Assembly (NCBI GenBank): GCA_028679405.1 | Contig: JAJRBP010000123.1 | Span: forward strand, 1-6,470 | From: Methanoregulaceae archaeon | Lineage (GTDB): Archaea > Halobacteriota > Methanomicrobia > Methanomicrobiales > Methanospirillaceae | Direction: 5' to 3' | DNA length: 6,470 bases | In this document: positions 1-5,225 of the stretch, piece after piece | How positions within the stretch are numbered: position 1 is the first letter of the stretch | Layout of the letters: each line of letters starts with the position of its first letter | The notes under the pieces: model-generated | Told to the model about the DNA's origin: nothing | The model's input: the letters and a program-made list of their open reading frames with translations, nothing else | Databases searched by the model: none | Made by a program: the position numbers and the translations under genes

Positions 1-217
1 CCTTACCCTGCCTGCGAAGAAAAGAACAGGCTGTGTCCGGGTGGGGTTCCCTGTAGAGAGTCATCATCCCCGGATCGAGGACTGCGACGAACCTCTCCCC
101 ACCCGCGAGGCAGCGGCACTCGAAGGAACGCTCGGTGAGCCTTCTTTCGACACGGATCACTGCTCCCGAGGAGACGCAGCACTTCCCGCACCGGGTGCAC
201 TCAAAGGGCACCGTCAT
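1..217 (-). CDS. YkgJ-family cysteine-cluster protein, N-terminal part
   Basis: This open frame starts at ATG 217-215 and runs off the left edge of the window, so only the first 72 residues are seen. The N-terminus carries a CxxCGxCC cluster (Cys7, Cys10, Cys13, Cys14 in FECTRCGKCC), the signature of the YkgJ/UPF0153 family, annotated as putative zinc- or iron-chelating proteins or Fe-S oxidoreductases. Further cysteines lie at 34, 36 and 64, the last in an ACSFLRR context, resembling the ACPFL segment of this family. The start overlaps the end of truA by 17 bp and is preceded by a purine-rich stretch (AAGGGGGGAT directly before ATG), so it is probably the third gene of the PHP-truA run. The biochemical role of the family is not settled. 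The family call is strong; the rest of the protein is unseen. Confidence 0.85.
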   Translation of the reverse strand, partial: MTVPFECTRCGKCCVSSGAVIRVERRLTERSFECRCLAGGERFVAVLDPGMMTLYREPHPDTACSFLRRQGK

Positions 218-1076
218 ATCCCCCCTTGCCAGGCACCGGGTTCTCATCCGGTTCCAGCACTTCGCAGACCCGGACCATCACCGAGTGCCGGGCTTTTGTC
301 GCCACGACGAACCGGCGGGAACGATCGTCTGCTTCGAGCCGGACGAACCCGAGCCCGCAATCCACGTCCCAGAGGACGAGCCCTTCGGGGGAGGCAGGTC
401 CGAGGAGAGTGGAGAGATCACCGGCGAGGCGGGCCTGGATGAACGACTCGCCGGCCCGGCCTTCCCCGACGAGTACAAGTGCGGCGGCCATGTATCGCAC
501 CATGTGCCAGAGGTAGCTCTCAGCTCTCACCTCGAAGAATGCCCCGCACCCACTCTCTGCCACCTTTGCTGAGAGGACGCAGCGGTTCGGGTTCTTATCG
601 TTCGCACGTGCGAACCCGGTAAAGTTGTGACTGCCGCAGAAGGAGCGCGAGGCCTTGTCCATCGCGGCATAATCAAGTTCAGCCTCCCCGAAATAATACC
701 GGTAGGTCCTGCTCCGGGCATCGTAGCGCGGGTGGAACTGCGGCCCGACAATCGCGTACCCTGTACACCAGCAGTCCGGAGGGAGCTGCCAGTTCAGGGC
801 GGCGATCGCCCGATCCGGGTGTGGAGTTGTGAATGCGTAGACCTGCCCCCGCGAATGCACCCCGCGATCCGTCCGGCCGGCCGCGTAAAACCCCGCAGAC
901 CTCCAGTCCGGGAAGAGTCCCAGCCTCATACATGCGGCGACGAACTCCCCCTCGACCGTGCGGCTGCCAGCCTGCATCTGGGAGCCGGCAAACCGGTCTC
1001 CAAGGTAACAGGTGCGGAAAGCGAGCCTTACCTTATCCTCGGCCGGAGCTTGATCCGGCGCTTGATCCGTTTCCAT
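201..1076 (-). CDS. truA: tRNA pseudouridine(38-40) synthase TruA
   Basis: A 291-residue protein of normal TruA length. TruA isomerises uridine to pseudouridine at positions 38-40 of the tRNA anticodon arm, in the cytoplasm. The catalytic motif is present as AAGRTDRGVHSRGQV, with the catalytic aspartate at residue 70. Further family landmarks are GSQ near residue 31, FHPRYDARSRTYRYYF in the middle, HNFTGFAR, and YLWHMVRYM in the C-terminal half. The ATG at 1076 was chosen because the conserved domain starts at residue 16 (VRLAFRTCYLGDRFAGSQ) and no GTG or TTG lies between; the same frame is open further upstream, but that part is the shadow of the PHP gene. The first 15 residues contain a DQAP-DQAP repeat and lie inside the PHP reading frame (49 bp overlap). 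No good ribosome binding site precedes this start, so translation is probably coupled to the PHP gene. Confidence 0.95.
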   Translation of the reverse strand: METDQAPDQAPAEDKVRLAFRTCYLGDRFAGSQMQAGSRTVEGEFVAACMRLGLFPDWRSAGFYAAGRTDRGVHSRGQVYAFTTPHPDRAIAALNWQLPPDCWCTGYAIVGPQFHPRYDARSRTYRYYFGEAELDYAAMDKASRSFCGSHNFTGFARANDKNPNRCVLSAKVAESGCGAFFEVRAESYLWHMVRYMAAALVLVGEGRAGESFIQARLAGDLSTLLGPASPEGLVLWDVDCGLGFVRLEADDRSRRFVVATKARHSVMVRVCEVLEPDENPVPGKGGYDGAL

Positions 1077-1708
1077 GTGTTCCGAAGCGACTGCCTCGTG
1101 TATGTCCGGAGCGGCGTCATCTTCCCCACGGCTGCCGTCCGGCCTGCACGGATCGCGGCAAGAACCGATCCGGCGTCCGGTTCGGCATCTATCAGGGTCC
1201 TCCCGAACCCGAGATACCGTGCATTGTGCGCATCGCTTCCACCCACACAGGGCTTGCCGATCCTCCTTGCAGCCCTGGCCGCCTTCCGGTTGGCGGAACC
1301 GACGATATACCGGCTGTTGAATACCTCGATCGCATCGACTTCCAGGAGCGCGTCCCGGTACCGCCTCGCGACACCATGTCGCCACATATGGAAGGGGTGC
1401 GGAAGTATGAGGACTGCTCCCTTCGACCTGGCCAGCGCGATGGTATCCAGCACGTCCATCCCCGCAGGAATCGTTTCCGTAATTCCAAGTGCGATCAGGT
1501 GTCCCTGTCTCGTGGAGATCTCGAGCCCGGGAATGATAACCACCTTCGACTTCCGGCCGAGTGCTTCCTTTGCCCCGTCGACCGTATCGTGGTCTGTGAT
1601 CGCGACGACGTCGATTCCCACCTCTTCCGCACGGGCGAGCACCTCCGCCACACTACTTTCCCCGTCGCGGGAAAAACTGGTGTGCACGTGGAGATCGGCG
1701 ATAAGCAT
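1028..1708 (-). CDS. PHP-domain metal-dependent phosphoesterase
   Basis: A 226-residue protein of the PHP (polymerase and histidinol phosphatase) superfamily, a TIM-barrel-like fold with a multi-metal site that hydrolyses phosphoesters. Visible motifs are DLHVHTSFSRDG (His7, His9, Asp15), AITDHD (38-41), PGLEIS with Glu63, GH at 69-70, LPHPFH with His104, and GGSDAH (156-161), so all metal ligands expected for an active enzyme are there. Stand-alone PHP proteins of this size resemble the YciV/TrpH-type 5'-3' exonuclease or nucleoside 3',5'-bisphosphate phosphatase group, but the substrate cannot be read from sequence. The last ~24 residues are very basic (about 11 Arg/Lys), suggesting contact with nucleic acid. 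The ATG at 1708 begins directly at the conserved MLIADLHVHT; a strong GGGAGGTGA lies 16 bases upstream, an unusually long spacing. It is the first gene of the minus-strand run with truA. Confidence 0.92.
   Translation of the reverse strand: MLIADLHVHTSFSRDGESSVAEVLARAEEVGIDVVAITDHDTVDGAKEALGRKSKVVIIPGLEISTRQGHLIALGITETIPAGMDVLDTIALARSKGAVLILPHPFHMWRHGVARRYRDALLEVDAIEVFNSRYIVGSANRKAARAARRIGKPCVGGSDAHNARYLGFGRTLIDAEPDAGSVLAAIRAGRTAAVGKMTPLRTYTRQSLRNTWKRIKRRIKLRPRIR
1045..1068. repeat. 12-bp tandem duplication in the PHP/truA overlap
   Basis: Two adjacent 12-mers, GGAGCTTGATCC and GGCGCTTGATCC on the plus strand, differ at one base. They lie within the 49 bp where the PHP and truA frames overlap. 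In TruA they encode the DQAP-DQAP repeat of the leader; in the PHP protein they encode the RIKR-RIKL repeat of the basic tail. Twelve bases keep both frames. Confidence 0.8.
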
Positions 1709-1724
1709 ACGATATATGTTTTTT

Positions 1725-1733
1725 TCACCTCCC
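1725..1733 (-). promoter_or_regulatory. Shine-Dalgarno sequence upstream of the PHP gene
   Basis: GGGAGGTGA on the minus strand is an extended match to the archaeal anti-Shine-Dalgarno sequence. It stands 16 bases from the ATG at 1708, farther than usual. A GTG inside it (1728-1726) opens a different, non-conserved frame, so the ATG is still preferred. Confidence 0.5.
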
Positions 1734-1773
1734 TGATATTAAGGGAATCTGACCGGTAGCCAACAAAATACCC

Positions 1774-1781
1774 TTATATAT
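1774..1781. promoter_or_regulatory. TATA box between divergent PHP and GYD genes
   Basis: TTATATAT is a near-consensus archaeal TATA box and is almost self-complementary. Read rightward it would start a transcript near 1803, about 25 bases before the GYD-gene ATG. Read leftward it would start near 1752, giving a leader that contains the GGGAGGTGA before the PHP gene. A second weak AT-rich site at 1734-1741 could instead give a nearly leaderless PHP transcript. Spacing supports the rightward use best. Confidence 0.55.
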
Positions 1782-1817
1782 CTCCCTCCCACATGCGAAA
1801 ACACCCGTGAGAGAGAT

Positions 1818-1824
1818 GGGGTGA
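1818..1824 (+). promoter_or_regulatory. Ribosome binding site deciding the GYD-gene start
   Basis: GGGGTGA ends three bases before the ATG at 1828. For a GGTGA-type site this close spacing is expected in archaea. It supports 1828 as the original start, rather than the GTG at 1821, which lies inside the site, or the internal ATG at 1911. Confidence 0.6.
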
Positions 1825-1827
1825 GTG

Positions 1828-2096
1828 ATGCTTTTCCTTGCACTTGTGAAATTCAGGAAAGATTAAGTAAAGAAGTTGTTGCGGAGAACCTCAAGGATAG
1901 CGAGTCAGACATGAAAGGACAGGTGAAGTACCAGGGCATCTGCCGGACACCCGGAAAATTCGATACAATCGTGATGTTTGAGGCTTCAAACGAAAAAGTA
2001 GCGATGAATATGGCCCTCAGAAGGTTGGACCGGATGGACACAGAAAAGCTCGTGGTGGTACCGGCAGATGAGGGGAGCCCGGCCGGACCGACCTGA
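1828..2096 (+). pseudogene. GYD-domain protein, apparently frameshifted
   Basis: From ATG 1828 the frame reads MLFLALVKFRKD and stops at 1864-1866, while an overlapping frame one base back continues to 2096. Adding one A to the AAA run at 1858-1860 joins them into an 89-residue protein: MLFLALVKFRK, then RLSKEVVAENLK, then VKYQGICRTPGKFDTIVMFEA, then MALRRLDRMDTEKLVVVP. This matches the GYD domain (small ferredoxin-like fold, usually 90-100 residues, function unknown), with GKFD at residues 43-46 in place of the usual GYD or GRYD. Promoter and ribosome binding site both fit the start at 1828. As read, the sequence could make only a fragment: an ORF from GTG 1821 (91 aa) would carry an unrelated leader with untypical codons (AGA, TTA), and ATG 1911 gives 61 aa missing the first strand. 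No classic slippery heptamer is present. A real deletion or a sequencing error are both possible; family call fairly sure. Confidence 0.7.
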
Positions 2097-2099
2097 CAC

Positions 2100-2118
2100 G
2101 GGTTTTTTTTTAGAACCC
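2100..2118 (+). terminator. Likely T-rich terminator of the GYD gene
   Basis: Nine consecutive T (2103-2111) begin seven bases after the GYD-gene stop codon, as expected of archaeal transcription termination. The T tract is flanked by GGGTT and AACCC, which could form a weak 5-bp stem. Confidence 0.6.
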
Positions 2119-2153
2119 ACATCATTATTCTCTTTTCCCGATCCACCGAATTC

Positions 2154-2167
2154 AGCGAACTTATATA
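2154..2167 (+). promoter_or_regulatory. BRE/TATA promoter of the dihydropteroate synthase-like gene
   Basis: AGCGAAC (BRE-like, 2154-2160) is followed by TTATATA (2161-2167). The expected start of transcription is near 2189, about 20 bases before the chosen ATG, leaving a short leader that contains AGGTGATC. Confidence 0.65.
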
Positions 2168-2168
2168 C

Positions 2169-2198
2169 TCACCTGGAGTTTTATTGCTGAGCAGGTGA
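2169..2198. promoter_or_regulatory. Inverted repeat between TATA box and start codon
   Basis: TCACCTG (2169-2175) and CAGGTGA (2192-2198) are perfect 7-bp inverted arms separated by 16 bases. The left arm follows the TATA box directly; the right arm contains most of the ribosome binding site AGGTGATC (2193-2200). Since the left arm should lie upstream of the transcript start, a DNA operator is likelier than an RNA hairpin. Confidence 0.35.
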
Positions 2199-2209
2199 TC
2201 AGGAAAATT

Positions 2210-3622
2210 ATGCGGGTTCTCCTCCCGACGGGAACAGCCACGTACGACGTGGTGAAGCAGGCTGCGTCGGTAATCGATGCGGACGTGGTAGTGACGGGAG
2301 AAATTGCCTCGTTCGTAACCCCGGCACAGCTTCGCGATATTATTAAGGCCGGGACCTATGACATGGTGATCGTCCCCGGAATGTCGACCGCCGATTTCCG
2401 GGGAGTCGAGGAAGAAACGGGAGTCGCGGTGTTCCGCGGTCCGAGGCACGCTGCGGACCTTGTCCTTATCCTTCCCGCACTTGGAAACCTGCCACTCTCG
2501 CGAGACGTTCCCGCAGACGAGTTTATCTCCTCAATCAGGCGCGGGGAGGCAGCCGAGCGGGTCCGCAGGACGGAGGCGGAAGCGGAATGCCGGTACCTTG
2601 TCAGGGGCGTCAAAATCGGGGGGAACTCAAGGATCAAGGTTCTTGCCGAGATAATGGACGCGCACCACCGGGCAAATATCCGTGAGGTTGTGGAGCGTTA
2701 CTTTGCCGAAGGGGCTGATATCGTCGACCTGGGGTTTGGATTCGATGCCACCCCCGGAGACGTGGAGAAGGTTTTTGCTTCACTCACCGGGATTGAAGGG
2801 CCGCTTGCGGCTGATACCCAGGACCCGGATCTGATCGCAGCGGCACTGCAACGAGCCGACATTATCCTCTCGCTTCACGATGGGAATATCCCGCTTGTAG
2901 GAGACCTTGTGTCGCAGGCAGGTGCCTGTGCCGTTCTTGTACCCGGCGCAAAAGATCTGGAGGGGAACATCAGACTCGCAGAGGCTGCGGGGATAACGGC
3001 CATCATCGCAGATCCCCTTCTCCAACCGGTCGGTTCCGGCCTGGCCGGGTCGCTCGCAGGGTTCAGTGAGGCAGGGTATCCGCTCTTCTTCGGCGCTGGG
3101 AATGTGGCGGAGCTGATCGACGCCGACTCGATCGGGGTCAACGCCCTTCTCGCGGGGATCGCCATGGAACTGCATGCGGCCGTGATATTCACCGCAGAGC
3201 ACAGTGACAAGACGTCAGGGTCGATCTCGGAGATGCGCAGGGCCACGGAGATGATGATGCTCGCGCGGGACCGCCCCTACCCAAAGGACCTCGGTACCGA
3301 TCTCCTCGTGATCAAGGAGAAGAGACGGAGGAGAGAGCCGGCTCCGGAATACGCATCCCTCGTGGCAGCACCATCGGCTCCGTCCGATCTCGAGCTTGAT
3401 CCGTGCGGTAATTTCAGGATCGGGATCGAAGGCCGCCACATCGTAGCAGTTATCGGGGGGAGAGCCGTGACAGGAAGTACCTGGGACGAGGTCTTTTATG
3501 CAATTCTCAGAAACGGGGACGTCTCCCTCCTCGATCATGCGGCGTACCTTGGAAAAGAACTGTACAAGGCCGAGCTTGCCATCCGGTTTGGAAGAAGTTT
3601 CGAGCAGGACGGGCCGTTCTGA
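2210..3622 (+). CDS. Dihydropteroate synthase-related protein (archaeal)
   Basis: A 470-residue cytoplasmic protein of the archaeal family known as dihydropteroate synthase-related (TIGR00284), found in archaea lacking a normal DHPS. Three parts are visible. Residues 1 to ~130 form an N-terminal domain (MRVLLPTGTATYDVVKQAA, VVVTGEIASFVTP, MVIVPGMS). Residues ~140-335 form a DHPS-like barrel half: RIKVLAEIMDAH, GADIVDLGFGFDATPGDVEKV (strand with the GxD pattern), AADTQDP and IILSLHDGN. Residues ~395-470 form a C-terminal domain (LDPCGNFRI, then LDHAAYLGKELYKAELAI), also known as a small stand-alone protein in cyanobacteria (DUF4346-like). A charged linker (KRRRREPAPE) joins the last two. The family is often linked in annotation to methanopterin or folate synthesis, but its reaction is, to my knowledge, unproven. 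ATG 2210 was preferred to GTG 2195 because the latter lies within the AGGTGATC ribosome binding site and the conserved RVLLPTG starts right after the ATG. Confidence 0.88.
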   Translation: MRVLLPTGTATYDVVKQAASVIDADVVVTGEIASFVTPAQLRDIIKAGTYDMVIVPGMSTADFRGVEEETGVAVFRGPRHAADLVLILPALGNLPLSRDVPADEFISSIRRGEAAERVRRTEAEAECRYLVRGVKIGGNSRIKVLAEIMDAHHRANIREVVERYFAEGADIVDLGFGFDATPGDVEKVFASLTGIEGPLAADTQDPDLIAAALQRADIILSLHDGNIPLVGDLVSQAGACAVLVPGAKDLEGNIRLAEAAGITAIIADPLLQPVGSGLAGSLAGFSEAGYPLFFGAGNVAELIDADSIGVNALLAGIAMELHAAVIFTAEHSDKTSGSISEMRRATEMMMLARDRPYPKDLGTDLLVIKEKRRRREPAPEYASLVAAPSAPSDLELDPCGNFRIGIEGRHIVAVIGGRAVTGSTWDEVFYAILRNGDVSLLDHAAYLGKELYKAELAIRFGRSFEQDGPF

Positions 3623-3662
3623 AATGCAGGCCCGCTCCTATCCCGCTCGTGAGACATCCGAG

Positions 3663-3670
3663 GTTTTAAT
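3663..3670 (+). promoter_or_regulatory. Possible TATA box for the JAMM-ribL pair
   Basis: GTTTTAAT sits about 33 bases before the JAMM-gene ATG, which would give a leader of fewer than ten bases; no ribosome binding site is seen before that ATG. Read-through from the upstream gene across the 77-base gap is equally possible. Confidence 0.35.
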
Positions 3671-3699
3671 CAGGCAGCCGTCCCATTTTTCATGTACGG

Positions 3700-4071
3700 A
3701 TGAAGATTACAGGAGTAAGCAGGACTCTAATCGATCTGCTCCTCGAGATCGGGCATGAACGGCACCCGTATGAGTTTGCGGGCGTACTCCGCGAAGAGGA
3801 GGGAGTAATTAAGGAGCTCTTCCTCCTCCCAGGCACTGTCTCCGGGGAGGACAGTGCCCAGGTGCTGCTCGACATGATGCCCCTTGATCTTCACACCGCC
3901 GGAAGTGCGCATTCTCACCCGAGCGGGGGCCTTCGGCCCTCTGATGCGGACCTGTCGTTCTTCCCGAGGGTGGGCAGGTACCATTTCATCGTCGGATATC
4001 CGTACGCGGACGGAGACTGGCGGTGCTACCATTCCGATGGCAGCCCGGCACCCCTGGAGGTCGTATCATGA
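3700..4071 (+). CDS. JAMM/MPN (Mov34/PAD-1) domain metalloprotease-like protein
   Basis: A 123-residue single-domain protein. The JAMM zinc motif is intact: Glu25 (EFAG), HSHP at 71-74 (His71, His73), then PSDAD at 80-84 with Asp84 as third ligand, matching HxHPx(n)PSxxD. JAMM proteases cleave isopeptide or C-terminal bonds of ubiquitin-like proteins; in archaea the known targets are SAMP modifiers and sulfur-carrier precursors. Length fits the short prokaryotic JAMM group. The substrate cannot be read from sequence, and no ubiquitin-like gene lies in this window. The start at 3700 is supported by the conserved beginning (MKITGVSRTLIDLLLE) and by lack of a better upstream start; there is no clear ribosome binding site, fitting a nearly leaderless message. 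Its stop codon overlaps the start of ribL (ATGA), so the two are co-translated. Confidence 0.9.
   Translation: MKITGVSRTLIDLLLEIGHERHPYEFAGVLREEEGVIKELFLLPGTVSGEDSAQVLLDMMPLDLHTAGSAHSHPSGGLRPSDADLSFFPRVGRYHFIVGYPYADGDWRCYHSDGSPAPLEVVS
4056..4061 (+). promoter_or_regulatory. Ribosome binding site of ribL
   Basis: GGAGGT lies inside the end of the JAMM gene, six bases before the ribL ATG at 4068. It decides that start over an upstream in-frame ATG at 4023, which would add a non-conserved leader. Confidence 0.8.
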
Positions 4072-4514
4072 AGAGGGTCGTTGCCACGGGGACCTTCGAC
4101 CTGCTTCACCCCGGGCACCTGTACTACCTCGAGGAGTCGAGGAAGCTTGGCGACGAGCTCCATGTGATCGTGGCACGGGATGCAAATGTCAGGCACAAGC
4201 CAAAGCCCGTCATCCCGGAGGAGCAGCGTCTCAAGCTCGTGAGCGCGTTAAAACCGGTCGATCGGGCATGGCTCGGCGACCCGCTTGATATGTGGAAGCC
4301 GATCAGGATGTTGAACCCCTCGATCATCACAATCGGGTTCAACCAGCACTTTTCCGAGGAAGCCCTGCGCGATGGCCTCGCAAAACAGGGCATCGGTGCA
4401 GAGGTCGTCAGGATCGGGAGGTATGAGAAAGATACCTACTGCAGTTCCCGCATCATCGTGGATGAGGTCCTGAAACGCCACGGGTGTGTCCGCAAGGACC
4501 CCCTTCTCCCGTGA
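4068..4514 (+). CDS. ribL: Archaeal FAD synthase RibL
   Basis: A 148-residue nucleotidyltransferase of the cytidylyltransferase-like (HIGH) superfamily. RibL adenylates FMN with ATP or CTP-type chemistry to make FAD or its cytidine analogue, the last step of archaeal flavin cofactor synthesis. The nucleotide-binding signature is GTFDLLHPGHLYYLEESRKLGD with HxGH at residues 14-17; further family marks are VARDANVRHKPKPVIPEEQR (37-54), GFNQHF (90-95) and the second catalytic segment TYCSSRIIVDEVLK (123-136). Cys125 and Cys140 correspond to the two C-terminal cysteines reported as conserved and redox-sensitive in the Methanocaldococcus jannaschii enzyme (from memory). The start is fixed by GGAGGT six bases upstream and by the ATGA overlap with the JAMM gene. 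The last codons lie in the first copy of the 50-bp repeat that fills the space before the convergent gene. Confidence 0.92.
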   Translation: MKRVVATGTFDLLHPGHLYYLEESRKLGDELHVIVARDANVRHKPKPVIPEEQRLKLVSALKPVDRAWLGDPLDMWKPIRMLNPSIITIGFNQHFSEEALRDGLAKQGIGAEVVRIGRYEKDTYCSSRIIVDEVLKRHGCVRKDPLLP

Positions 4515-4651
4515 AAGGATCCCGGTCGCCATAATACCGTCCACCCGGTCACACTACCCATCCGGGAAGGTCCGATTACCCTCGTGAATTCCGCCCGGGT
4601 ATACTATCCACCGGAAAGATCCGATCACCTTCGTGAATACCGTCCGGTCAC
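4503..4651. repeat. Three degenerate ~50-bp tandem repeats between convergent genes
   Basis: The units are about 4503-4552, 4553-4602 and 4603-4651. The second and third match at about 39 of 50 aligned positions, sharing TCCGAT, ACC and TCGTGAAT blocks; the first is weaker but shares AATACCGTCC and GGTCAC with the third, with a 3-base insertion. The third unit contains the last codons and stop of the PEBP gene; the second still reads as a decayed copy of that gene end (minus-strand CGGAATTCACGAGGGTAA against CGGTATTCACGAAGGTGA). The first covers the end of ribL. No spacers of constant length are present, so this is not a CRISPR array. Confidence 0.7.
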
Positions 4652-5092
4652 CTCTCCCGCGGCGAGTATATGTCCATCCATTGCTGAAACAAGCGCCTCC
4701 TTCCGGATAAGTGGTTTGAGCATGAGCATGCGATCGAGGCAATACACCTTGAAGAAATACCTGTGGGGGGACCCTCGCGGCGGGCACGGGCCGCTATACC
4801 CGGTCCGCCCGAAACTGTTCGTTCCCTGCAGCGATCCATCCCCTAGAGAGGGCACGCCAGGCAGTCCTTCCGGAACGCCCGCGTTCCCAGGCGGAATATT
4901 AAATATCACCCAGTGGGTGAACGTGCCCCCGGGTGAGTCCGGGTCGTCCAGGAGTACTGCAAAACTTCCCGCCCCGGGTGGTGCCGGGGACCATGCGAGC
5001 GGGGGGGAGATATTTTTTCCGTCACAGGTGAACTGCTGCGGAATGTTGCCTCCCGCCGGGAAGACGGAGGTCGTTACATGGAGCTGTTCCAT
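4625..5092 (-). CDS. YbhB/YbcL (PEBP, Raf-kinase-inhibitor-like) family protein
   Basis: A 155-residue protein of normal length for bacterial and archaeal phosphatidylethanolamine-binding-protein homologues. Family marks are FTCDGKNISPPLAW (residues 21-34), the ligand-pocket segment DDPDSPGGTFTHWVIFNIP (49-67), and GPCPPRGSPHRYFFKVYCLD (101-120) with the GPxPPxGxHRY pattern; the end GEVTGRYSRR is also typical. There is no signal peptide, so it should be cytoplasmic. The family binds small anionic or phospho-ligands, but its physiological role in archaea is unknown. The start at 5092 matches the conserved N-terminus. No ribosome binding site precedes it, while a TATA-like TTTAATAG stands about 27 bases upstream, which points to a leaderless message. 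It converges on ribL and diverges from the encapsulin operon. Its 3' end is part of a tandem repeat. Confidence 0.92.
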   Translation of the reverse strand: MEQLHVTTSVFPAGGNIPQQFTCDGKNISPPLAWSPAPPGAGSFAVLLDDPDSPGGTFTHWVIFNIPPGNAGVPEGLPGVPSLGDGSLQGTNSFGRTGYSGPCPPRGSPHRYFFKVYCLDRMLMLKPLIRKEALVSAMDGHILAAGEVTGRYSRR

Positions 5093-5114
5093 ACCGGTGA
5101 GAATCGTAGCATGC

Positions 5115-5122
5115 CTATTAAA
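5115..5122 (-). promoter_or_regulatory. TATA-like element of the PEBP-family gene
   Basis: TTTAATAG on the minus strand is centred about 27 bases from the ATG at 5092, the distance expected if transcription begins at or next to the start codon. No Shine-Dalgarno sequence lies between. Confidence 0.5.
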
Positions 5123-5144
5123 CCCTGCTGCCTGCCCCTTCCTC

Positions 5145-5158
5145 GCGAAAATATATTA
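5145..5158 (+). promoter_or_regulatory. BRE/TATA promoter of the encapsulin operon
   Basis: GCGAAA (BRE, 5145-5150) is followed directly by ATATATTA (TATA box, 5151-5158), the clearest archaeal promoter in the window. Transcription should start near 5180, giving a leader of about 45 bases. Confidence 0.7.
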
Positions 5159-5188
5159 ATAGTAGGATGGGTAATGAGGCGGTACAAT

Positions 5189-5209
5189 TTCCGGCGGGAT
5201 CCGCCGGAA
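5189..5209. promoter_or_regulatory. Perfect palindrome in the encapsulin operon leader
   Basis: The arms TTCCGGCGG (5189-5197) and CCGCCGGAA (5201-5209) are perfect reverse complements around GAT. It begins roughly nine bases after the predicted transcript start and ends just before the AGGAG ribosome binding site. It could be a repressor operator, or a stable hairpin in the leader RNA affecting stability or translation. Confidence 0.65.
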
Positions 5210-5225
5210 TTCAGGAGATCTCAAC

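Noticed and set aside
3..200. Minus-strand 65-codon frame starting at GTG 200
   Set aside because: It overlaps the CxxCGxCC-encoding frame, which has a better start, a purine-rich binding site and a known family signature.
1077..1385. N-terminal extension of TruA by 103 residues
   Set aside because: The extension is Cys- and Arg-rich, matches no TruA N-terminus, and runs opposite in frame to conserved PHP motifs such as GSDAH.
627..1759. Long plus-strand open frames of 308 and 369 codons opposite the PHP and truA genes
   Set aside because: Their translations are rich in Arg, Pro and Ser with no recognisable motif; they are shadows in GC-rich DNA of two well-identified minus-strand genes.
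1821..1910. N-terminus of the GYD gene from GTG 1821
   Set aside because: The GTG lies within the ribosome binding site for ATG 1828, the encoded leader is unlike GYD proteins and uses untypical codons, while the other frame supplies the missing first strand.
4503..4651. Repeat block as a CRISPR array
   Set aside because: The units are adjacent, degenerate and about 50 bp long without unique spacers, and one contains the end of a gene.
4584..5159. Plus-strand 191-codon frame opposite the PEBP-family gene
   Set aside because: It is antisense to a gene with clear family motifs, and its translation is low-information Pro/Ser/Arg-rich sequence.
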